NCBI GenBank assembly: GCA_009741485.1
Contig: CM019220.1
Span: forward strand, 2,024,720 to 2,088,719
Source of the DNA: Malurus cyaneus samueli
Lineage: Eukaryota; Chordata; Aves; Passeriformes; Maluridae
Length of the DNA: 64,000 nt
Direction of reading: 5' to 3'
Below, piece by piece: positions 45,811 to 56,800 of the stretch (within the stretch, counting starts at the first letter, position 1; every line of letters begins with the position of its first letter). Below the pieces are notes generated by a model. The model worked only from the letters and a program-made list of their open reading frames with translations. It was not told the origin of the DNA and did no database searches. The translations under genes and the position numbers were made by a program.

Positions 45811-48002
45811 AGTGGGTGAAGGCCTGCAGAAAAGCAAGGAGACAAGCTGGGGATGTGCCAGAAGCATCTCCAAATGGGTAACCAGGCTCTGCAGCCTTTT
45901 GGGCCTCTGCGATGATCTCGCTAACCGTAGGGAAAACAAACAAAAAATAGAAAAAAAAAAAAAACTTCATCCTTTTTCCTGGAGCTCTGTCTCTCCTGTT
46001 CCATGATACAGGTTGAATCCCCCAAGTGAAACGAAATGGAAATCTGGAGGTGAAAAGCTATTTACCCCTTCAAAAGAAATTAACTCACCCCTTACAGCTA
46101 TTTTTAAGGAATTTAACATTTCTCGGGGATGATGCACTTTACCCATTGTCTCACATGAGACACTGAAGGAATGGTTGGATCAGACAGCTGGATGACTTTA
46201 ACAACCTGCTGCCCCCATCACACTTTCCACACCCAAATTCTGCGCAGAAGATGAGCTGAGTCAGATTTGCAAACCGGCAGAAAACAAGTCACTTTTGTGT
46301 CAGGCAGATCTTCCTCAGCCATCACCTGCAGAGCACTCCCCAAAGAAGACCAGAAGTTTTAAAATGTAAATAATAATCCTGTTTTTACATAGAGAAAACT
46401 CTGAGCTTGTAGGGAAGGTACAGCACAGATACAACAAGGTTTCCTCCAGAGCTTCACCCAAGAGTGGGTAATACAAAAGTACACAGACTCCTGAGACAGT
46501 GTTTTTTGATAATAAATAGGAAAAAGAAGTCAGAATTTCTCATGGGAAAGATATTCAAAAAAGTGCTGATTGGGAAACATCAAAAGCTCTCATTTGAGTG
46601 ATGTCGAAATAATATAGAAGGTTAATCTAATATGTAATTTAAAATAAATACAAACCCAAAATTACAAAATTGAATTGAAACATTTGTCTTGTCAAGCTGT
46701 TTTGTTTCCATAATATCAAAGGGAAATATTTTAACTCTTTCTGACCACCTGAAGAAAAAATTCCAGCTTAGTGAAACACACTCTGTTCAATAACAAATTT
46801 GCAAATATTTTTCAGCCTGGTATAAAGATCCATATCTTCCCCACCTAAATTCTGACATGGCTCCATTTAGAATACACAAAATATTTTCCTAGATATTCCA
46901 ATATAAAAGGCAAATCCCATTATTTTCTAGGAAGATAACTTCAAGACACTGGGACAACTTCCAAATCAGACCTTTGCAACATTAGCAAATTTGTGGCTGT
47001 TTGGCTCACTAACATTAACTTGGCATATAAAGATATTTTCACCTGTTCATTCACACACAAGAGTGCCACATGCCAAGAAAAAGCTGAAAGTTCACCTGGA
47101 TTGTAATCAACTTATTACTACTATTAATATTATTATTTATTTATAACACATAAGAATTTCCAAATACTAGGACAGTTAACACAGCCTGGACTATTTTCTC
47201 ACCTTGTTTGAAAACATATCCAAGAATTATTCCATAAAAGTGTTGGTTCCAAACTCAGTAGGTGGAGTTGCTGCTGATAGACCCCAGAGAGTTGAGTAGC
47301 ACAGCAATCCTGGACATTTTCCTAGTTTCCAGCTAGTAAATCACAATCAAGAAGGATAAAACAATATTCTTTCCCTATCAGAACTTTTTCACTGAGAAAA
47401 TTGCTATAGTGTTTGCAAAATACAGATTTCATGACCAGAAAGGGGTAGAGGGTCCACATGACAATAAATAGAGGGAAATAGCTCAATGAGAGAGTTTTCC
47501 CTTAAAATAAGGGACAGATATCAAAAGTTGAAAAAACACTGCACTATCACCAAATATTTTCTATTTTTTTCGACACACAGAACAGCAGTAGAGATGTTTG
47601 ATGCACATGACCATTTCATTACACTCCAGAGCTGCACTTTATTACAGCTGATTAACAACTGCCTTGCCTGCAATGAGGACAAAAGTGCCACAGTGTTGCT
47701 CATGCACTGGAGCAGCCTGCAGGAAATCGGGTACTCCCAAAGTCGTGATTCTGCCAGGCTGCAGAGGGGCTTCTCTGGACATGGAACCCCAAAAAGGGTG
47801 CACTGAACCCTGATCAGAGCTGGGTTACTGACAGGATTCTGGTGCCCTTTCCTACAGGCTCCAACAAAACCCCCAATCTGGCTGTAAAGGAGGGGAATAA
47901 TAGTGCCCATTGTCTGCTGACATTTCTCTCGGAGGGGGTGGCTCCTCACTAAGCAGTTGTGTTTCCTTATTTAGTTCTCGGCCACAAGCATCAATTTTTG
48001 CA

Positions 48003-48040
<38 letters not shown>

Positions 48041-51000
48041 TGTGTGCCGCTTCTGAAAAATAAAAGGATGAAAAGTTCCATTTTGGAAGCCTTGGAGGCA
48101 GCCAAAGCTCATGCACTGATGTGATGTGCAAGCCCGTGGCCACAGAACCACTTCAGGACTATTGCAAGGCTCCTGATCCAGCTCTTAAATTCCTGATGAT
48201 CAACTGATGTGCTCTGGTCATTAAATCCTTGCTCAAGTCAGCCTTTCAGGCAACAAACTTCTCTCTGGGATGCCTTGCAGGTACCCATGCTAGAAGTTGA
48301 CAAAGAGTGTGTACAATCCTTACCTCTGCAAAGGCCAGAAGCATGTGAAGCACCTTCAGAAAGCCTCAGGAAGCCATGGGGTCACACCTCAGCTGGGACT
48401 TGTTTAAAGCAGCTCATGTGCCCCTTTTGGAGTGATTATTTCCAGCTGGTACTCAAGGTGGGTTGGTGATCTCAGCTCCCCTCCCTGCAAAGGCTGAAGT
48501 TTATGCCAGCAATGATTTGTGCTAAAGGAGCTGAATGGTGCACAATTCCTCGCTTTTGGGGAAAAGAGGTGGTTTTTGAGTGTCTTCATAGCTCATCAGC
48601 ACAGTTTCTACTGCAGTTAGCTCAGCTCCCAGCCCAGCCACATCCTCCTAAGCCCGGGGAAACATTCCAAACCTGTTTTGCAGAGGAGGGCATAGAGGCT
48701 CTTTGAACAGTGGGATCTGAGTCTATTAAAAGCTAATGAGATGTGCTGTCCAGCGAGCTCACCAAAGTCATGAAAAACTGGTGTCAGAGCCAGGGCCACG
48801 CCACAGCAGCTCCCAGAGCCCAATCTGTGCTCAGGCAGCTCGGGATCACCGAGACTTTCCTGCTTTTAACTCCTAAGAGTTCACCTCCAGGCAGCTGAAC
48901 CCACACCAAGGACACTCAGCTCCTGCAGGACAAAATCCAGGACAATCATCACCATCAGGACTGGGCTGTAAAGAAATCTGCTTCAAAATAACAACCAGAG
49001 AGTCAGAAAAAACCCTGAATAACCACATGTGTGTTGAGAAGGATATTGTGCAGCATTTATCAGCCTAGACAGGAGCTTGCCTCACAAAACTGGTTTCAAT
49101 ACAGAATTTTAAGTATACAGCAGCTGATGGAGGGAATACAGACATTATTCTACACAGGGAGAGTTTCTCTCTCTTGCTAAGCTGTAATTTTAATTGACAT
49201 TAAGCAAGAAGAACCACAAGAACAGAGCAAGTGCCCATTTCTCACAGCACTTCTATCTCGTGGAGGGTTGCTCAGGGCTCGTATACCACCAGTTTAGAAA
49301 CATGGGTAATTGCTTATGGTCAGCGTGGCACCACTGCCAGATCACACATTAAACAGATAACCACTATTATTATAAGAGCAGCTTCCTTGACCTCATATTT
49401 TGGTCTGGCTCTGAATTCCTGTACTTTACCAGTTTGGTTTGCTGTATTTTGCCAGCCTTCTGCCTCTACATGTCATTTTCTGCTCCTGTGAGTGACCAGT
49501 GCAGTGGAGAGCTCACTCTAAAAATGCATATTTGAGCACATGAATAGAAAAAATTCAAGAAACATGATCACAGTTGCTCCTGTAATGTTTTTATAAACAC
49601 AGAGTCTCTGCTTTTTTATTATAGTTAAGGTACAGTGTGTTATTTGGCAGAGGAATCTGACTTGAAAATGTAAAAGGTTCAGGCAACCACACATTTGGAA
49701 GTAAAAATCTTTCCTTAAAACAAGGCTCTGGTGTTTAAACATAGCAAAATTTCTGGAAACTTCAGTTTCTCAAAGTCTGCCAAAGCTCCAGTCACATGTA
49801 ACATATTCTTGGGGCTTACATATAATGCTGCAAGTAATAAACAACATCTTGTTTAGAGCAGGAAGGGAAAAAAAAAGGGGAAAACATTCATTAGGAGTCA
49901 AAGCTCTGCACCAGTACTGAAAACAAAACAAGTTTCTTGCACTGAAACCTCAGAATAACTTTTATAATGGATTAAAAAAAGATTCAAGTACTCTTCACAC
50001 CTCTAAATATTGCAGTTGAAATTGTAGGTTAAGTTCTTACAGCAATTAAATAAAATATTCTATAAAAGAAATAAAATACACTCGCTTAAATGCACTCAGG
50101 TTTTCAGCAAAAGAAAGAAAAGTTCTGATCAGCCTAATTGGGTAACAGGATGAGTTACACACTGTACATAACTATAGGTCATCAGTAGCCCTTCAGTGCT
50201 CCCTGTACAATTCATTTATCGTGCATTTTTTATTCAGGAGCAAGGCTGGATTTAAAAAAAAAAAAATAAGTCGCTTCCATACGAAGGCTCATCGTGCAAA
50301 ATATTCACAGCTTAAATATATGCACAGTCATCTCTGCTAGTCAGACACCATTTCAGTCCTCTCATCAGAATGCACATTAGCAGAATGAATCTGAGATACA
50401 GAAATAGCACACCGCAGCCAGGCCTGAAGTATGGGCCCTAATACCTACCTCACTGGGATCTAGTCAGGTTTAATTAATTAATGCTTATGAAGCACTATGA
50501 GCTCCTCAGATCATCACTTCAATTCATTATCACCCCCATTTGTTTTGTGTCCCACTTCCCCCCTTCATTCAGCAGTGAATTTCTTTTGGAAAGTGTTGCG
50601 TTTATGGAGTAATGAACAGATGAAAGCGGCTGGAGTGATTTCACACGAGTGTAAAAAAGGAGCAGGAATCCTTCCCTTCCTTCCTGCTTGACTCATTCAG
50701 CATCAGCTCTGAGGAGGAGCATCTTCTAGAAGTCACCCCTGACCAAAACCGTGTCAAAACGAAGCAGAAAAATGATGAATGTAAGGATTTAACATTAAAA
50801 CAATTGGTTTTAGTCTGGGGAACTGCTTGCATTTATGTTAATTAAAGATGGGCATGAGCCACAATGCTCTGAGGGGTGTGGATGCAGGCACTTGGTTCTT
50901 CCCTCATCTCTAATAATTATTAGATACATTGGATGGAAATAGTTGGAAGGAAAATCAATAAGAGAATGAATCAAGAAAATTAATGGCAATTTCAAATACT

Positions 51001-51200
51001 TACAAGTATAGGATTTCACTCGAGGCCAAGACAGGATAAAATTAGTAGTCTGTATTAAAACAAAACAAAATACAGTTTGATCAAACTTCCATTCAGTGGA
51101 ATCTTCTTTAAAGACTTCAGATTTTGACATTAAATAATTTGGGTTACAGGACTTAACAGGGAAGAAAAGAAAGATTATCTGGTGAAACATTAAGATTGCT
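45811..51200. other. Unique noncoding DNA, repeat-poor
   Basis: No gene was recognised. A T33 tract lies at 48007-48039. The stretch 46500-47200 is very AT-rich. The 142-codon frame at 47521-47949 (minus) has no recognisable domain. No CR1 copy is visible in these 5 kb. Confidence 0.45.
48007..48039. repeat. T33 homopolymer
   Basis: The longest uninterrupted homopolymer in the window, in otherwise unique sequence. Confidence 0.95.
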
Positions 51201-53154
51201 ATAGACTTTCCAACAAGAAGCCAGATTAAGACAAAAAAATTACTGGTGGAAGGAAAGCTGATAAAGAAGACTAGAATTTGATAATGGAGGAATTTAATTA
51301 TTCAGGTATTGATTGCCATGATAACTATGTGGAAGCTAACAAAGTTTGTTTGTAGCAGCAATGCTATAGTCCAGTAACTGAGCCCTGTGCTTGGAACTGG
51401 GCATGTGTGCTGTTATAAAATTAATTTTAATTATAAAATTTAACTTTAATCACATTTCATGTCAATATAAGTTTAAAAGTTAATGATAGAGAGCTCAAAC
51501 TTCACTATGATAAAGATCCTCATAGATTCAAAGGATAAATCAATGGAAAACATTCTTATCAAGAAAAGCATGGGAGATTCACCAAGTAAATAGACTTGGG
51601 TCGAAAGAACAACAAAAGCCCAAAAGAACAACTAAAGCCCAACTAAAGCCCAACTCTTCTTATTCATTTAAAGAAAAATCTTATTAAAAACAAAATAATT
51701 GGTACAGCCAATGGAGGGGGAATATGTGACAATAATGTACAAAGCAGTGAAGCTGGGAAAAGCAATTATGCTTCAGTGCGGGGTGTTTTGTGGTTATTCT
51801 GATTTTCAAATTCTTCCTGCTGGACTTCAAAGTTGGGATCTCATCTTTCAGGACTCACAAACAATTTATCATTCAGATACTTTTGTTGCTGACATGCCAA
51901 ACCAAGAACTTTGCTGTTTATAAATGGAATTGGCCTCGTGCAGAAGAGCGATCTCCAGTTCCACATGTTGTATATTTAAATGCTGTAATTTAATCAATGT
52001 ACTTGGGGCAGGTACCCAAAATCCAGTTCTCCCCCAGGATGGAGGAGTTCCCAGGTGGGTCAAAAGCTTTCCTATCAGACATGCTTTCCATTTAATTTAA
52101 AAAAAAAAAATATTTTCTCATGAAAAGCATAATCATCTTTCAAGTAAAACTCAATTTTCATTTAAAAAACCAACTATGCTTCGAAAAAAAAATTAAGGTT
52201 TTGATCTTCCATGAAGAATGTTTCTGTTTGGAGCCATAACCACAACGGTTGTTCCTCACCATGATTTATAAGACAGACTGTAATTCAGGCAAAATATCAG
52301 CAAACTTCAGCAGAGAGGATGTGGCACCCAAGCTACAGCACCTTTTAAACAGGTCCAGTTACAAATTGAACAAATTCCATTTGTTTTAGGCTTAAATTTT
52401 TCATTTTGTTTCAATTCAAAGGGAGGGACGGTTTCCTGCGTAAAATGTTAGCTTTCCAATGTTAAAATCAATCTAAGCATGAATCTAATATTAATCAACC
52501 ACTTACTGTATTTACCAGAAATTGCCAGGTTCATCATTGTAACAGAAAGATCTGCAGATGGGAAAAGAAAGCTGGGAAGGACAGTAAACATCCTAAAATG
52601 GTCAAATAATGGAAAAATAAAACAGAAGAGACTGCTAATGCAAAACAAAATGTTACATAATTCGTATAATTCAGAACTAAGAATCAAGAACTTAGCATTA
52701 AGAATTATTTTTGCAGCAGCAAATAAAAATATACTTCTTGAGCCAAAGAAATCCAGAAGAAATGTGGGTAGGGACCTGTAATAAATCAGAAATGTTAAGA
52801 AGCATCCCAACAGTCATTTTGATCTCTTGGCACTGAAGAAAAGTAAGCACAGTGCATAAGGGTTAACTCCCCAGCTCACATAAATCAAGTTAACACCATT
52901 TAAGTTAGCAAAATGTATTCAAAGTCAAATTCATTTACTCCAGCCAAAGATCTGTCCCTAACTCTATCCTTTGCATTTTATACCGGATTAACAATTTTAA
53001 CATATTCAGCTTTAAAGCCCAATATACTTCAATATAATCTCCATTACATACACACACTTTTATGTACACATGCATATGCAAAGGAATATATACATATAAA
53101 ATTATTTTAACTCATAATATAAACAAATTAACATAACACAGTTCGTAGCTACGA
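51200..53154 (+). mobile_element. Possible 5' part of a decayed LINE (endonuclease motif)
   Basis: At 51278-51316 one frame reads LIMEEFNYSGIDC. This aligns with the conserved strand of the LINE apurinic-type endonuclease of the CR1/L2/L3 group, usually [LV]VMGDFNYPDI[DN]W. In that family the acidic residue before FNY contributes to the active site; here it is Glu. The motif lies upstream of, and on the same strand as, the reverse-transcriptase remnant starting near 53155. The spacing is about 0.7 kb longer than I would expect, so insertions or a coincidental match are possible. The sequence between the two motifs is AT-rich and I cannot align it. Confidence 0.35.
51604..51656. repeat. Short tandem repeat (11-18 bp units)
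   Basis: 'aaagaacaacaaaagccc' is followed by 'aaaagaacaactaaagccc' and then 'aactaaagccc', so the core 'aacNaaagccc' occurs three times. This is a small slippage expansion inside the AT-rich stretch. Confidence 0.7.
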
Positions 53155-53680
53155 AAAACAGAATAGGAACTGTTTTGCTGGATTTAGTGAGGGAATACAC
53201 TGAAAATCCTAATTTGAGCAGAGTCAACCGACCTGGATTTATGAGCAGGAAACCTTGCTGAAATAATTTGTTGGAATTTTTCAGAGGTAGACGAGAAAAA
53301 AAAAAGCACGGATGGTATAGAGTATGCCTAGACTTTCAAAAGAGCGTTTGATAAGATCCTGCGCTGGAGATTACCAGCAAGGTACAGAGCCACTGCACAA
53401 ATGATAACAAACTTTAATGAACTGATAAGAGTCTGCAAACAGCGTTCAGCGAGCGACTTAGAGATTGGCAGTCAATACAGGCGAGTGCCTCGGTCAGGTT
53501 AGGAGCTCGTCTGGCCTCTAATCTATGTAAAAGAATTAGATCAGAATATCAAAGGTAACGTATCAAACCGCGCCGGGGACATAAAAGTGACAGGGGCTGT
53601 GGCAGCGATTGTCTCGCCCGGGCTGTAAATGCGAGATCAGATCCGCATCAGCAGCAAATGCAGCATCAGCAGCACCGGGA
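53155..53680 (+). pseudogene. Decayed LINE reverse transcriptase (CR1/L2/L3-like)
   Basis: This is a broken copy of a non-LTR retrotransposon polymerase. Read in order on the plus strand it shows GFMS...PC (53235-53258) followed by a stop, then NLLEFF (53265-53282). Next is LDFQK (53328-53342), directly followed, after a one-base insertion, by AFDKI (53344-53358). Together these two give the RT block A 'LDFQKAFDK' signature. In the same frame IYVKELDQNIKGNVS (53521-53565) corresponds to the family's 'IYINDLDEGIEGNVSKFADDTK' region. The catalytic FADD box is reduced to AGD (53572-53580). At least two in-frame stops and one frameshift make it non-functional. It is far more diverged than the CR1 3' ends in this window. 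The family is inferred only at clade level. Confidence 0.75.
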
Positions 53681-53758
53681 TCGCGCTGCCAGAGCAAAGT
53701 AAACAGGATTTTCTCCTGCGGGGCCAAATGTGAAAACGGGCTCCTGGTGGGCACGGGG

Positions 53759-53891
53759 GTGTTTGGGATGGGGCAGGGTGTTTGGGAACGGGCACAGTGC
53801 TTGGGAACGGGCAGGGTGTTTGGGAATGGGAAGGGTATTTGGGAACGGGCAGGGTGTTTGGGATGGGGCACAGTGTTTGAGAAGGAGGACA
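53759..53891. repeat. 19-bp G-rich minisatellite, seven units
   Basis: Seven head-to-tail 19-bp units starting 'gtgtttgggatggggcagg' fill 53759-53891. They vary mainly at GGGAAC/GGGATG/GGGAAT and at CAGG/CACA; the last unit is the most diverged. Several unit combinations contain four runs of three or more G with loops of 2-5 bases, so the plus strand has G-quadruplex potential. Because 19 is not a multiple of 3, the open frames running through it (53609-53965 plus and 53563-53892 minus) encode cyclic peptides that are artefacts of the repeat. Confidence 0.93.
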
Positions 53892-56800
53892 CTCAGGTAC
53901 TGCTCGGGACAAGGGAAGAGCTCAGGGAGCGACCTGAATTGCGGCAGAAAGGATGGAATAGATAAGGGGATGCTTTGAGCCTTGAGTTAGGAGGAGATTA
54001 AAATCTTTTGAAATTAAAAAATAAATAAATAAAAAAAAACAAGCTTTCTTCTGTCTCAATTTTATGGGTAAATGTTTTGGTAAAACTTTCTATCCAAGGA
54101 ATATGATCATTATTTACAGTACGGTCTGATGACAAAACCAATCCTGTGTGCCTGGAACCCAAGTCCCACATATTTTTGGAGCTCTGCAGACCCTTTCTGC
54201 CCCAAGGGTGGCAGATCTGGCTAGAAAAGCTCAGCCCAACCAGCAGACCAGGGCACAGGACAAAAGCCTCGGGGTTCATTTCTGTGCTGCCACCACTCAG
54301 GGATGTGTTGGAGGAGCTCTACAGCCCTCCTGATGTTTCTCCAGGATCACCAACGGGATTATGGCTCCTAAATCCCGTTTACAAGAGTGTCTCCACACTG
54401 GGAAACACAACTTACAGTCACTTGCAGTGGACACTGAAAATGGGATGTGCCTTCTTCAATTTGGAGAGGTTTTGGGGACCCTGGACCTCACTCCCACTAC
54501 AATTTTTTTTATATTGCCCACTGACCAGTACATGAAAATAAACTGCCACAGAAGCAAAAAAACCAAGACTAGGACTCCAGTCTGGGGGATAGGTCCTTCA
54601 AGGACAGAAGGTTATGCCCTCTGATAAATTTTGATGAAAAAATGAAATTGGAAAATTGCTAAACAGAGCTGAATGGATCCATTTCATCATCTGAGGTTAA
54701 TACAAGAGTTTTCAATTTCATTTTGTGCTCTCATAACTACACAGAATTTCACCAGGTATTTAAATTTAACCAGGTAAGAATGGATTCTGCTCACTGTGAC
54801 TTCACTACTTTTATCAACTTTGACACCCATGTTTCTTCAAACAACTTGTACAACACTAGATCCAAATTCTGCTGGCTTTACTTCACTCATTTTAATGGAT
54901 TGGGTTTCAAGAGGAAGACTGAAAATGTTTGGCATCATGAGGATTTATTATAACTGTACAAAAATTAAAATTTCAGCTTATTACTACACATTTTTACCAA
55001 TTATTTCTTTATTATCTTCATGGAAGAACCTTCATAAAAAAGCAGTCTGATGTTGTGGTAGACTCTACACTAACTTCCACTTTTTCAAGCTAGTGTTTTT
55101 AGACAAGGAATTAAAAAAAAAAAAAAATCAGGGGATTTAAGCTATGGGTATTTACAGCCAGAGACATCCCATGAGAAATGTTTTTTATGTCCCTCATTGC
55201 CTTTGTCCAGGCCTAAAGTGGTATTCTCAATTCTTCTTTGGATCACCAGATCCTGCTAAGTTTGGATTCATCCCTCAAAATTCAATGGTAATTTTTTTTA
55301 GGCTTTTAAAGGTTTTTTTTTTTTTTCATCACTGTGGATCCTGGATATAAACCTGAAGCTTTCTGTGTCCCTCAGATACTGATCACTGAATAATTTTTTT
55401 ACAGCTGCATGCCCGTGTTTTCATTTCTGTGACAACTGTTTCTTCACCTGCCTGAAACCAAGAGATTTCTAATTTTTCTTCCGTTTCCAAGTTTCTCAAA
55501 GTTCCCTGTCCACCCAGCACTGCCATCATAGTTCCTGAATAAAACCTCAGCGTTTCTCAACAGGGTGCAGAATTTCTTCCCCTAAACAACCTCTGCTAGC
55601 AGTGCCTCTTTTCTCAGGGGAAGATCTTCAAATAAATAAATAAATCAAACTTTCTATTCATCATAAAAGCAAGTTGCTTCCCTAAGCAAGAGGGCATGGC
55701 TAGATACCAGAAATAATTGTTAATATATTGGTTTTCTGGCTTTTCAATGCACTTAACAATTTTAAGAGTGTTTTCTTGATTTTTCATCACAGTGCTCTAC
55801 TTTGCCTGTTTCCCACTTCATGCCTTACCCAGAGTGTTTTTATTTCACCAGCCTATCAGTCTCTGAAATTTGAAAATCACTCAGGTTTATCTGTGGCTTG
55901 TGTTTCTTTCCCCACGGTTTGTGTCGAGAGCTTTAATGACATTCTCCTTTGAGTTGCCTCAGAGGAAAGGAAAGACCCAGGTTTTTTCACATGTCTGAGG
56001 AAGCATCTGTATGCTAATTCCCTCTCAACTTTGCAAGCAGAAAATTTAAAGGGAGATAGTTTTTAGCAAATGAAGACCAGTTAGCAGTTAGAAATCTTTG
56101 TAGTGGTCTCAGTTTCTTGGGAGCTTTTCTTTTTCCCCTCCCATCAGCTTTCAAGGCTGTTTTGGGACTTTACAAGATCATTACAAGTTAATATTTGGCT
56201 CCCTAAAATCCCGCTCCACCTTAAAAATTATACTGAATCTGTCAAACATCAATTTTGAATCAATGCCAATTCAGTATAAATAAAGTGTGATATGGACACT
56301 CCAGCAAAGGATAGCCTGCAAATCAAAAGAGCTCTTATCACACAAGGAACGTGATAGATTTTTCACCAGTTGTTCCAATTCTGATCACCTTTTCCAGGGA
56401 AGAACTTTAGTGACTGAAATAGGAATAAGATACGAAGCAATTGTTGTTTCCAGCTGTTAAAGATGCTTTTTATAAATGAAGGCTGAGCCTAATCCTTTTT
56501 TAAAAATACCTAAACATTAATATTTTCATAGTTAGATTGAGGACTGAGGTAGTGTGGTTGTACATGGTGAGTTTAAAAAGGAAAGAAAAAAAAATAGATT
56601 ATGCCAATTAAAAATGAAAGGTCTAAGAATAAACAGTGAATTCTTGCAGAGGGATCCAATTCACAGCATAGTAGGCATTATGTCAAATAAAACCACGGAG
56701 TGAACTGAAGTATTAATGAACAGAAGAGATAGCCAGACATGTTTACACAGGCAGACAGGGCTGGAGGATATATCGACAACGTGGGGAGGTGTGTTGTAAT

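Noticed and set aside
53563..53965. Open frames on both strands encoding cyclic Gly/Trp-rich or Pro-rich peptides
   Set aside because: They are translations of the 19-bp minisatellite. The periodicity is in the DNA, with no sign of selection on a protein.
56543..56567. 'tgaggtagtgtggttgta', resembling the mature let-7 microRNA
   Set aside because: The seed and much of the 3' part look similar, but I find no complementary arm within about 100 bases on either side, so no let-7-type hairpin forms. Probably chance.
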